A DNA stretch of 64,000 nucleotides from DSSB01 sp046346845 (lineage in GTDB: Bacteria > UBA10199 > DSSB01), in the NCBI GenBank assembly GCA_046346845.1, contig JAXMHH010000002.1:496001-560000 (forward strand). Reading direction: 5' to 3'. Of the stretch, positions 10,135-21,200 are shown piece by piece. Position numbers and translations under genes: made by a program. A model generated the notes under the pieces. It ran no database searches. It saw only the letters and a list, made by a program, of their open reading frames with translations, and was not told the origin of the DNA. Positions within the stretch are counted from its first letter, which is position 1. Each line of letters opens with the position of its first letter.

Positions 10135-10167
10135 GGCCGGGGCTGAAAATCCCCAGCCCTTAGCACA

Positions 10168-11877
10168 TTAATACCGGGCGCAATACTTATTTGCCAGGTC
10201 GACGACGTAGCTCGTCTCTTGGTCGGAGTAGACCTTGGTCTGCTCGGCCATGGCCGCCTGGGCCTCGGCGCAGGCCTTCTTGCCCTCGGACTTTTGCGAG
10301 CCGCTGGGCTCGGCCTTGATCCGCCAGCCGGCATAGGGCCGGCTGCCCGGGAGCGAGGTCTTCTCGAGCAGGCCGGCGAAGGCCATCAGCAGCCGCGCCT
10401 TGGCGATGTTTTCCTGGCCCGCGGTGCGCAGCGAGGCGGCGGAGGCGCTGAAGTTCTCGGTCTTCACCTGGCCGCCTAAGGGATCGGTGTATTCGATCTG
10501 CAGGCCGTAGCTGTCCTCGGCGGCGCCTTGGCCGAGCAGATCCAGGAGAAAGAGCTGCGCGGTGTTGGCGAAGTAATGGATGGGTTGCACCTTCGCCTTT
10601 TCGGTGGAGACCTCCTCGCCGTAGAAGACGTCGAGCTTCACGTTTTTCGGAAAACTGGCCTTGAAGTGCACGTCGCGGGCGACGGTGTCGAGCAGGCTGA
10701 CGAAGTCGTTGCCGAAGACGCGGGGCAGGGCCTCGCGCAGGCCGATGAAGAGGTAGGCGCCCTTGCCTTTGTCGGTCAGGGTGTCGAGCAGCTCGTCGTT
10801 GAAGTCGAGGCCGACGCCGATGCCGCTCAAGGCGATCTGCTTGGTGTCGTAGTACTTGCCGATCGAGGCCATCAATTCGGGCGAGAGCTCGCCGGTGTTG
10901 GCGATGGCGTCGGTGATGAGGATGACGCGGTTGATCTTCTCGGGGTCGTAGAAGCGCTCGGCCAGCTTGTAGCCCTCGACCAGGCCGTCATGCAGGTCGG
11001 TGGAGCCGCGGGGCGACAGCTCGGCGACGGTGCGGTCGTAGCCCGCCATGGCGTCGCGCCCGACCAGGAAGCCCTCCACCGCGTTGCAGGTCTCGTGGTC
11101 GAACTCGACGACGTTGAGCACGTCGCCATTCTTCAGCTGGGCCTTCAGCAGGGCCAGCCCTTCCTTCAGGTATTCCATCTTGCCCTCGGCCGCCATCGAC
11201 CCGCTCTTGTCGACGATCAGCGTCAGGACTGCGGGGCGGCGCTGTTCCTTGGTCATGGTCTTGCCCTGGACGGCGAGGGCGAGGGTTTCGCCCTTCTCGC
11301 GCGGCGCCAGCTGGGCCTTCACGGTAAAGGTCTGGCCCGGCACCACCGGATAAGTCTTGAAGTGGAAATAGTTCAGGAATTCGTGGGGCCTCACCTCGTC
11401 GCGGTAGATCGGCAGGAAATTATTGATCGCGTAGAGCAGGCGTTGGGCGCTGGCCAGGCTCATCGAGTCGTCGTTGCTCAGGTAGACCTCGCTGGCGCTC
11501 CGGACCTGCTTGTCCACCTTCTTCCCGGCTTGGTGCACGTCCAAGCCATCCTTCATCTCCTCCTTGGCCGGTTTGGCCTCGGGCAGGATGTTCGCGGAGC
11601 GGGCCACCTCGGCGGGGGCGGGCGGGGCCGCCGTCATCAGGGGCTGTTGGGCCATCGAGCTGGACGCCGCGCTGCCCGTCCCGCCGGGGGCGGCGGCCTT
11701 GGCGCGGTAGGGCATCGCTCGGCCTTCGTATTCGACCTGGGCCGCACAGCTACGGATCACCGCCGGCGGGGGCGGGGCGGCGATGGCCTGTGGAAGGGGG
11801 GTGAAGGGCAGCCTCAGCAGGGAAGCAATCAAGGCAGGGCTGAGGGCGAGGGATTTGGCGGGAAGGGTTCGGGACAT
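10168..11877 (-). CDS. Exported VWA-domain protein (YfbK-like)
   Basis: A 569-aa protein resembling the Ca-activated chloride channel homologue / YfbK group. A hydrophobic N-terminus with an Ala-rich cleavage-like site (about residues 15-35) suggests export. An Ala/Pro-rich spacer follows, then a segment with NNFLPIYRDEVRPHEFLNYF typical of this group, then a VWA domain from about residue 215. The MIDAS metal site is complete: DKSGS at 223-227, the Thr in STDLHDGL and the Asp in ITDAIANTG. The function is probably adhesion or assembly. The start at 11877 is supported by GGAGG eight bases upstream. It is divergent from the giant-protein gene across a 353-base spacer. Confidence 0.85.
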   Translation of the reverse strand: MSRTLPAKSLALSPALIASLLRLPFTPLPQAIAAPPPPAVIRSCAAQVEYEGRAMPYRAKAAAPGGTGSAASSSMAQQPLMTAAPPAPAEVARSANILPEAKPAKEEMKDGLDVHQAGKKVDKQVRSASEVYLSNDDSMSLASAQRLLYAINNFLPIYRDEVRPHEFLNYFHFKTYPVVPGQTFTVKAQLAPREKGETLALAVQGKTMTKEQRRPAVLTLIVDKSGSMAAEGKMEYLKEGLALLKAQLKNGDVLNVVEFDHETCNAVEGFLVGRDAMAGYDRTVAELSPRGSTDLHDGLVEGYKLAERFYDPEKINRVILITDAIANTGELSPELMASIGKYYDTKQIALSGIGVGLDFNDELLDTLTDKGKGAYLFIGLREALPRVFGNDFVSLLDTVARDVHFKASFPKNVKLDVFYGEEVSTEKAKVQPIHYFANTAQLFLLDLLGQGAAEDSYGLQIEYTDPLGGQVKTENFSASAASLRTAGQENIAKARLLMAFAGLLEKTSLPGSRPYAGWRIKAEPSGSQKSEGKKACAEAQAAMAEQTKVYSDQETSYVVDLANKYCARY

Positions 11878-12038
11878 AAGGCCTCCGTTTTCTGGTGCGG
11901 GAGGTGACGGCTCGTAGCGCGGGGGAGATCTAAAATATTCCGAAAAAATTTCCCACCGCGCCGGCCCCCGCCTTCCGTTCCTGCCCGGTCTTCCGGACCG
12001 GCAGCGAAATATTGCCTTCGCGGGAGATTCGCTTCAAA

Positions 12039-12054
12039 ATGAGAATATTCTCAT
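12039..12054. promoter_or_regulatory. 16-bp perfect palindrome, candidate operator or enhancer site
   Basis: ATGAGAATATTCTCAT is self-complementary over all 16 bases. Its half-sites (TGAGAAT / ATTCTCA) are those of a Fur-type box, but the usual single central base is missing. It lies 60-75 bases upstream of the -24 element of the giant gene's putative sigma54 promoter, so it could equally be the activator's binding site. The bases are certain; which protein binds is inference. Confidence 0.5.
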
Positions 12055-12112
12055 ATTGAGAAAGCGTCATAATAAAAAATTTATTATTTTCAAAAGGTTA
12101 TCATTTTCACGC

Positions 12113-12129
12113 TTGGTATCCTTATTGCT
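12113..12129 (+). promoter_or_regulatory. Putative sigma54 promoter of giant gene A
   Basis: TTGGTATCCTTATTGCT fits the -24/-12 pattern: GG at 12115-12116, exactly ten bases, GC at 12127-12128, with TTG at -24 and TTGCT at -12. Only the C after GG is changed (to T). Transcription would begin near 12140, giving a leader of about 90 bases. The same pattern, with similar flanks, precedes three other genes in the window. Confidence 0.6.
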
Positions 12130-12230
12130 AAAAAAATGCCTGTCACTAGCAATCTCCCGGGTATCGAGTGACGATGATAGAGCTATCTTGCTGAAGGGAT
12201 CGCCTTACTCCGGGCGATGAAGGGGCCAAC

Positions 12231-15200
12231 ATGGGCAAGACCATTCCGCAGTCCGGATCGCCTTCCTTGTTTTTTCTGGATCAGTTGCACCGCGCCGGTG
12301 TCCAAGATTCCGAGATCGACGGCACTGTCGCGGACGACGCCGTCGGCGGACCCGGCGTTGGAATCTGCCGCACCGGCGGCGCCAAGGACGGAAAGGTGGA
12401 GGCGAGCGAGATCTTCGCGGTCGCCTTCAACAACCTCGTCAAGCACGGCGAGACCCTCAAGCGTTATTTCCAAAAACTCGACCTCCCGGAAGTCGCCCAT
12501 TTGCAAAACGATGGGCAGTTTGACGCGACTTACCGCGAGCGGGTCCAAAAAGAGCTGCTCGGCTCCGATCCGCAGCGCTCCCTCAAGGCCTGGCCCAATC
12601 CCAAAAAGCTCTCCGCCCAAGATCCTGGCTATGCCGCCGAGTGGCTGCGCTGGGCTGCAGGCCATACCCGGCTCCCCTTGCTTCCCTACAAGGAGCAAGT
12701 GGAGGTCTTGAAGCAAGTCGGCCTCGGCGAGGTTCAGGTGAAGGGCGAACTGGGCAAGCTGTGGAAAGGGCAGACCCTGCCCAAGCTGGTCGCCCAGGCC
12801 TCGGTGCTGCGCGGCGAAGAGCTGCTGCGCGAGGCGCGGGAGCTGCGCGGGGTCGGCGACGCCAAGCAGGCCCAGGACCGGGAAAAATCCGCGGCCCGCT
12901 TGTTCCGCACCGCCGTCGAGTTGGACGGGCAGAATCCCGGCGCGCGCCGGCATTGGGCCGAGGCGCTGGCGGCCCAGGGCCGATATGAAGAGGCGGGCCT
13001 GCATTTCGCCCAGGCGCTGCGCACCGAGCCGGACCTTGCGGTGATTGGCTCCATCCTCGAACGTCTTTCCGGCAAGCACGGCGACGAGATGCTGGGCAAG
13101 CAACCCGACGCCTACAGCTTCGTCGGCCTCAACCTGAAAGCGGCCGGCCGCTATGGGGAGGCGGCTCTCATCTTCCACCAAGCGGCGGAGGCCGCGACCG
13201 CGGCGGGTCAGCACGAGAAATCCCTCGCCTTCACCGAGCAGGAGATGCTCGCGCAGGAGGCGGCAAACCCCTATCTCCGGCAATTCAGCCAGGAGAGCAA
13301 CCCCGTCGCCCATGCCCTCTATGGCGCCCTGCGCGACGCGGGCATTCCTTCCGCCCTGATTGACGGGGCGAGCGGCAAGGAGGGGGACCTGCCCGATCAC
13401 AAGATCGACGCCGCCGAGGTCTTCGGTTATCTGGACGGCCATCTTAACGAGCCGCGCGTGCAGGCCGCGCTCAAGAAGGTGCACTTCCAGGTTCCCTGGC
13501 TCGACGCCAAGGGACGCCTGAAAAAGGAATTCGATACGCCGGAATTCGCCAAGCAGAGTTTCGCCCAGCGGATGGCCGCTTGGCATGCGAAGCAGGCGGC
13601 GAGCGGCGCGAAGGGCTCCGGCCACGACACGATTTTGGAAAAGCACCTGCTGATGGCGAGCTACTACGAGCCGGACCAGGCCGCCCGCCAACGCGCCTTG
13701 GGCGATTTCTACGCGACACGGGACCCCGCCAAGGCCCGAGACGCCTACCTCAAGGCGGTGGGCCTCGATCCGACCGACAAGTCGCTACAGCTGCCCTTGG
13801 GCAAGGCCTTGGCGGAAACCGGGGATTCGAAAGGCGCGGTGGCGGCCTTCGACGCCTATTTGGCGGTTCATCCCGACGACACCTCGGTCCAGACGCTGCG
13901 TTCCCAAGCCGAGCGCGGCCGCCAGAGCGACCTGCGCAAGGGCTTCGACACCGAGTTGCTGCGCTTCCATTCCCTGGCTCAGGTGAAACCGGCGGAGGCC
14001 TTGGCCAGCCTCAAGACCCTCGAGGGTCTCGCGGCCGAGTTGGAAAACGCCAAGGCCGTCGATCCCCTCGACCGCATCCAAAATTTACAGCGCACCCAGA
14101 CCTTCTACGATTCCGTCATCAATCTCGAAGCGGCCCACACCACTTACGATCGCGATACTATTTGGAACGCGCAGAGCCGGCTCTATAAGGCCTTCAGCGA
14201 GGCCGGCCAGACCTTGCGTGACAGCCTGAAGGTCCCGGAGGGCGGGACTCCGACCCGCGAGCAAGTCGACCGCGCCTTGGCTTTCGCCGCGCTGGTGAGT
14301 GAGGACAAGACCTACCGCTTCGCCCGCGGCCAGCAGGAAAACCTGCAGACGGCGGCGAAGCTAATCGACCGGGCCCCGTCCAGCGTCCTCAACGACGCGG
14401 ACCGCATCGCGGCCTACGATCGGCTCTTTGCGCAGTACGGCCAATTGGTGAAGCAGCGTGGCAAGTACGCGAACGACTACAAGGGGGAATTGAAGGAGAC
14501 GATGCACCAGGCGGCGGCCTCCCTGCTGTCCCTGCAGTACGGCGTGGGCGACTCGCCTGAGAAAAAGCTCGCCGGCGAGGTCCTCACGCGGCTGATCGAC
14601 GATGCCAATACGAAAATGTTGCCGTTTTGCTCCAGTGAGGGCTTGAAGACCTTCGTGCAAAAATCCGCGGAGGCGGAAACGGCCTATCAGGCCGCACTCA
14701 AAGTCACTGACGTCCGCGAGCGCCGCGGTGCCTTGTTGCAGGCGATGGGAAATTTCGCCCGGCTGCAGGACGAGAAGAAGGTGGGCGAGGCCCTCGCCCA
14801 GCTCCAAGCCACCGTCGATGACAAGATGAGCGACGCCGACAAGCTGCAGATCCTAACCGGGGCCTACCTCGCGGTGCGCGACAGCGGATTGCCGCAGGAG
14901 ACTCAGCTGCTGGACAGCAGCAAGTTGCTGGCCTTCAAGATGTCGTTGCTCAAAGACACCTCAAGCCCCAGCGCCGACGTCAAACGGCTCCTCCTGCTCA
15001 AGTCCTATTATGAGACCGTGGGGGACTCCGCCGGCATCAAGGGCATCGCCGCCAGCCTCGAGGCCACCCGCGACTCCCTGCTCAACGAGCTGCATTACGG
15101 ACGGCCCGCCGAGGGCAAACCGAAGCCTACCGACGCCAAAACACGCCTCGAACTCGCCTCCCTTTCGGTGCAGATCGATCAGGCCTTGCTCAGCAATGAC

Positions 15201-18200
15201 CTCAGCGGCGGTCCCGTCGGCAAGCTCAGCAAGGAAGAGCGTACCACCCTCTATCTGGCCCGCCTCGAAGTTTGGCGTAAGGAATTGGCGAAGGCCACCG
15301 GCCTGCCCTACGCGGAGCGCCTGGAGCAGGCCCGGGCCTTGGCCCAGAGCGCGGCGACCTACAAGTCTTTGAGCGAGGGGGACCAGGCCTTCCTCGATAA
15401 GACCAAGGTGGACGCCAGCCTTGCCGCCCTGGAAAAAGAAATTGCCCCGTTGTTGCAGGAATACTTCGCGCAAGACGAAAAAGCCTCCCCGGCACAGAAG
15501 GCGCTCGCGGAAAAGATTACCCAAGACCTGCAGGACCGTTTCCACGCCGCCCTGACCCAGGGGGATGCCGCCTGGATCTCCGCCAATTTGAGCGGCGATG
15601 CCATGTTGGCCTTCGGCGAAAAGTCCCAGATGGCCCACAGCCTGTTGATGGAGGCGGGCGCCAAGCTCGGTCCCAAGGCGGTCCAAACCCGCCTCCAGGC
15701 CACCGCGCTGTTTTTAGAACTGGGTCTCGATGGCCGCGTCAAAGAGGCGATGGGTCCGGTACAGGAATTCGCGATGAAGTTGCGCGACCCGAAGCAAAAG
15801 GCGGGCATGCTCCTCACCGTCACCCAGGCCTACCAGCAGGCCGGATTGAAGACCGAGGCGAAAGCCGCCCTGCAGGCCGTCATCGACCTCGACAGCCCCT
15901 CCGCCCCGCGCGAGGTGCATGAATTGGCGGTCCTGGCGAAGGGCATGCAGCAATTGAACGCCGGGGAGCTCGGCGCGGCGCAGGAGACCTTGGCCGGGAT
16001 CCCGAAGAATCCGATGGCGCAACTGATGCTCGCCAAGCTGACCGAGGGCACCGAGCAGCGCCGCCTGCGCATGACCTTCGACGCGCTCGCGCCCGTCCTG
16101 TTCTCGATCTACCAGGGCAAGAAGACGGACCTGACCGATGCGCAGGCGGCGGAGATCCGCGAAAAAGTCCAGGCTACCCTGCAGCGCTGGCAGAAGCAGC
16201 TCGCCAGCGGGGAGATCCGCTCGCTCGACGATGCCTTCCGCAACGACCTGGGCGGTTTCTATCACGAGTCCTTTGAAGGCGAGGTGACCAAATCCTTCAT
16301 CCGGCGCATCTCCAACCCCGACATGACCGACCAGGAGTTCGCCTCCACGCTGCTCGGTTTCTCGAAGAGCATGCTGCGCGCGGAGAAATACGCCGCGGCG
16401 ATGGGCATCGCCCAGTTGCTCGAACAGGACCCGCAGCTGGGCGCCGCTGCCAAGGCGGTACTTGCGGATATTCCCGGACAGGCGCGGCTCGACGGCATCC
16501 TGCGTTCGCTCAAGAACATGACCATCATCTTCGCCGAATCGGACGAAGAGGCGCTGAAGAGCGCCGCCATCATGATCGTCAGTTTCGGCGTGGGCCGGCT
16601 CTTGGCCGTCGGCGCCGAGGCGGCCTGGGTGGCCCGGGCGGCCACCTTCATCGAGTCGCCGATCGTGCTGCGGGCGAGCACCTTTGCGGTCAAGACCACC
16701 GCCGAGGCGGCGGGTTTTACGCTCGGCTCCATGACGATGGAGACGATCTGGAGCGGCAAGACCAGCCATTGGAATTTGAAACACTTCGGGACCGAGTTCG
16801 GCTCGATGCTGGTGACCTTCTTCCTGCTCCACGGCGTCGGCATGGGCATGCAGGGATTTTCCGCGGCCAGCGCCCGCTACTTGGGACGGGCCGAGGCCGG
16901 GATGGCCCGGGCCCTGGAGGGCGGTGGAGGAATCGGCGGCGCGGCCTTCAATGTCCGGCTCGCCACTGGGATGAACGCGGTGGCCAAATCCGGCGTGACC
17001 GCCTGGGGCAGCCGCATCCTCGCCTTCACCGGCACGGAATACGTCAATGAGGCGATCGGCCTGCGCCCCAAGGAGAACGTCCCCTTCTGGATCCGCCTCG
17101 CCGGCAGCGCGGTGACCGACGCGCAGATGGTGATGGCGGGGAAGGGCCTCGACGCGGTCTCCGGCGGACGCATCAGCAAGCTGGAAAAGGCTTCCCAGAT
17201 GAAGCTCGCCCAGCATCAGATGAATTTCCAAGCCAAAGAGCTGATGCCCTTGGTTGAGCGGATGGGTTTCGATGTGAAGTCTCCGGCCGGGCGCATGGTC
17301 TGGGAGGCGCTGCTCACCTCGCGGGTCCAGGGCGAGAGCCTGAAATCCATCGAGGCCCGGACCTCGGCCGCGGAGCAGGCCCGCCTCGACAAGGCGGTCG
17401 CCGAGGCCTGGGGCCTGGATCCGAAGAGCCCCGAAGGCCAGGGTGCCAAGGCGCAACTGATGGCCTACGCGCAACTGCATCCCTTCGCCTCGCCGGGCAA
17501 GCCGCTGGGCGCGGCGGAGACGGCTGAGATTGTGACCAAGCTGAACGGCGAAGCGGCAAAGCTGCTTCGCGATGCGGGCATCGAGCGCGGCCCCGCCTTC
17601 GAGGCCTTGCGTCGAGGCATTTTGGGCTTTGCGCTACAGAGCGGCTTGGAACCGAGTCAGGTCGGGGAATATGCCCGTCACGCCAAGGCGCTACAGGCCC
17701 CGCTGCAGGGCATCGCCGACCGCGTCCTCGGTCCCGACGGCGCCAAGACCCCCGAGGGCCAGGCCCTGATGGGCGAACTGGCGGTCTACGCGATGTTCCG
17801 GGCGCCGAGCGCGGAGAAATTCGCCGAGCCCTTGCAGGCCCTCGCCAGCCCGGAGCTGGGTGGCGAATTGCACACCCTGCTCAAGAACCGCGCCGATCTT
17901 TTGTTCGGCAAGCACGGGGCGGAGACGCCCGCCGGCCGCGCTTTTATGGCCAAGTTGCTGCTTCGCGCCCTCCACGGCAGCGAGCAGGCGTCGGACCTGG
18001 TGCCGGCGCTGCAGGCCACCGAGACCTTCACTCTTTCCGTGGCGCCGCTCGCCGACGTCGCCGGCTTCAAGCATCCGAAGGATCGCCTCGCTCTGGCGAG
18101 CTGGGCCCAGGAAAACGGCCTCTCCGCCGAGGCCCTGCGCGGCATGACCACGCTGGTGCTGAGGGGCGAGATCGAATTGCGGTCCGAAGCGGGGACCTTG

Positions 18201-21200
18201 CACCTCGTCAAGGTCCCAGCCGGGGAACAGGCCGCCAAGGCCGCCGAGGTCCGGGAACGACTCCCCGAGCTGCCTTCCGAATTCCTCCGCGAGGACCCCG
18301 CGGCGCTCCGCCGCGCCGAGGAAGAAATCATCCCCGTCACCGACGACATGATCCTGCCGCTCGAGCCCGAGGGCAAGGTCGGCGACCGGAATCTGGGCGT
18401 CGCGACCTTCAAGCCAATGCCGGCGATCGAGGCCAAGGCGGACAAGATCGCCAAGGCCAAGCCGAGCGCCGAGCGCCTCGCCCGTTATTCCGATTACATC
18501 ATGAAGAAGGAAGGCTTGACGCGGGAAGAGGCCGATGCCCGCGCGCTCCAATGGGCAGAGCAGGTGATTCTGGACGCGCGCACCCATCAGCTGAAGCAGA
18601 CGCATATTTACGACACCAGCCTGGTACCACGCCCGGAGACCCAGCACCTCGACAAAGCGACGATCGATCACCACGGCAGGTTTGGAAACCCGAAAAACGC
18701 CACCGAGCAGCTTCTCGATCGGCTTGAGGCTACCCTCGATATCGTGCGCGACGACCCGCAGGCCCTGAAGGCGGCGCGGGAAGACAAGACCGCGATGAAG
18801 ACCGCGGGCGGCGACCCCGTGGTCGCGGCGGCACTGCGCGAGCTGAACCTGCGCGAGGTCACGACCGACAACCTGGCCGACGGCGGCTGGTGCGTGTGGA
18901 TTGCGAAGAATCAGGCGCGGGTGTTGGGCGATCCGGGCCTCCGCAAATTGATCGCCGAGGCGACGCACTTCGAGGATTTTTCGGCCTTCGGCACCGAGTA
19001 CAACCCGAAGGACCCCTCGGTGCGGCTGCAGGCGGCCCTGTTCCAGAAATACGGCGAAATTTTAAAGGACAACGGCATCATCGGCAGCGACCGCTTCCCG
19101 CCCGAGAAGGCCGAGAAGGTAATGGGCGAGGCCCTGGCCGCCATCGACAAGATGGTCGGCGATCCCGCGGCGCGCGAAGCGGCGGCGGCGGAATTTTTCC
19201 AAAAGGTCGAGGCGGGCCGGGAGAAGGCCGCTGCGGATGCCCTGATGCCGGAGGCCTCCGTCCATGACGCCGATACCAACCTGAGTTTCTTCGACCTGAC
19301 CAAGCTGGGAGATTTCACCGTCTTCCAGCAATGGCTGGCCCTGCCCCGGGTCGAGCCGAAGGCCGGCAGCCCCGACACCTTGCAGGTTTCTGTGGTGCCG
19401 ATGAAGCCGGCGACCGCCCGCGACGGTAGCGCGGCACCGCGCACCCTCCAGATTGTCGCCATCCCCAACGGCCGCGAGCTGCCTTCGGGCAAGGGCCTAC
19501 TCAGCGTCCTGGAGCGGATGAATGCCGCCGAGAAGGCCAAGGCGGAAAAATTGGGCGTAGAGGCGAACACCTGGTTCGGGAAGGACAACGTGATCTTGCC
19601 CAATCCGGCCAAGGGCGGGACCCTGCTCACTCCGAAAGAGGTCTCCGACATCCTGACCAGCCCGGAGGCGGCGCTGTTCCGTGCCCCCGACAAGGTGATC
19701 CCGCTTCCCAAGGTCGCCGATGCGGACGCGACCAAGAACATCACTCCCAAGAAGATCAAGCCTCCGGCGGACGACCAGGCCACGAATCCCGGTTTCAAGA
19801 CCCCTCCGCAGGCCATCGCCGCGCGCCGCGCAGCCACGCCTACGCCCGTGGAGAAATTACCGGAGACGCCGATAGAGGTGCTCAGCCCGATTTCCCTTGG
19901 GGAGGCGGCGAAGTTGCCGCCCGCGGAAGTGAGCCGCGACGGCCAACGCATCCCCCTGAGTTTCGAAGCGGGAGCGGTCGTCCCGCTCGGCGTCCAGGAC
20001 GGCGCCCTGGTGCAGGGCGCCGAGGTCAAGGCTCCGTTGGCGGAAATCGAAGTGATGAAGAGCGACCGCGGCGAGCTGGGTTTTTACTTCCGCCGCAGCG
20101 GTGACGCCGAACACGTCGAATTGACGCCGGGGACCAAGTTCAAGGTCGGCGACGCGGAATTTACCTGGGAGGGGCCGACCGAGCCGCTCCGTCCCCAACT
20201 GAAGTTGGTGGATGGGGAACCCACCAAGCGCGAAGGCGTTCCGCTCGGCGCGAAACCCCCGACGCTCAAGGGAAAGCCGGGATTCTCGCCCACCGAGGTC
20301 AACGCCCATGCCTTTTTGGATTTCTACTTTGGTGAAAACGGCTCCTACGCGACCGTCAAGGCCCTCAGCGAGCGCAGCGCCGGGGGGGACCGCGACCTGT
20401 GGGCGGACCAGGCGTCGGATTTTTTGATGCGCCTGACCACCTTCCGCAGCAAGGTGGAGCGCTTTGACCAGCTGGAGAAGGATTTCGACGCGCACCGCGC
20501 GGAATTTAAGGCCGCCGAAGGCAAAGACCCGGCCAAGGCCGCCGAGGCGGCGCGGGCGGCGGAGGCCTCTCTCGCGGAGCGAAAGGCCCTCGAGCTGGAG
20601 CTCGAAAAGGATTTAACCAGCCTCCAGGCCGAGCCCTACAACCAGGTGGAGCTTCAGTACCAAGAGCGGATCGAAGTCTCCGAAAAGCAATTGATCCCCC
20701 TGGATTTCGCGCTGGCGACCGCGCAAGTCGAGGCGACCATCGCCGTGCGCGGCACCAACGAGACCCCGGCCCTGCATTTCGAGACCGTCTACAAACCCTT
20801 GCTCGAGCTCCCCGAGAGCCATTACGACCAGGGGTTCAAGCGCTTGCCCTTGGGCGAATTGGTCCGCGCCGAGGTGCGGGTGACCAAGTGGGAGGCGGCG
20901 GAGCGCGCCCTCGACCTGATGGTCGACGAAGGCATCCTCGGCCGCGAGCAGCTGCCGGATCTTGCCCAATTGCGGGCGAGTGGTGCGCGGGAATTCAGCG
21001 TCCGGGCGGAGATCCCGGGCGAGGGCCCCGTCGAGGTGATATTCCGTTTCGAGGGCAAGGCCGAGGTCCCCGCCAAGCCCGTGGAGAAGCCCGCCTCGGG
21101 AACCCCGGACAAGGGAAGCGCCACCATGGCTGGGATGTTTCTCGGCCTGACCACCCTCCTTGCACCCGAAGTGGCCCATGCGGCGACCGAGTTTGGCGCC

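Larger units (their letters stand above)
11878..12230. other. Divergent intergenic region, VWA gene and giant gene A
   Basis: This 353-base spacer is GC-rich near the VWA gene and sharply A/T-rich at about 12020-12140. It contains a 16-base perfect palindrome, a 7-base A/T hairpin (TAATAAA at 12070-12076, TTTATTA at 12080-12086), a sigma54-type promoter and a roughly 90-base leader with a small hairpin near 12198-12220 (ATCGCC / GGCGAT) just before the start codon. No small gene is apparent. Confidence 0.6.

Noticed and set aside
10528..11907. 459-codon frame on the plus strand
   Set aside because: Antisense to the VWA gene, low-complexity Gly/Val/Asp/His composition.
15714..17480. 588-codon frame on the minus strand
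   Set aside because: Shadow of giant gene A; no ribosome site, no domain.
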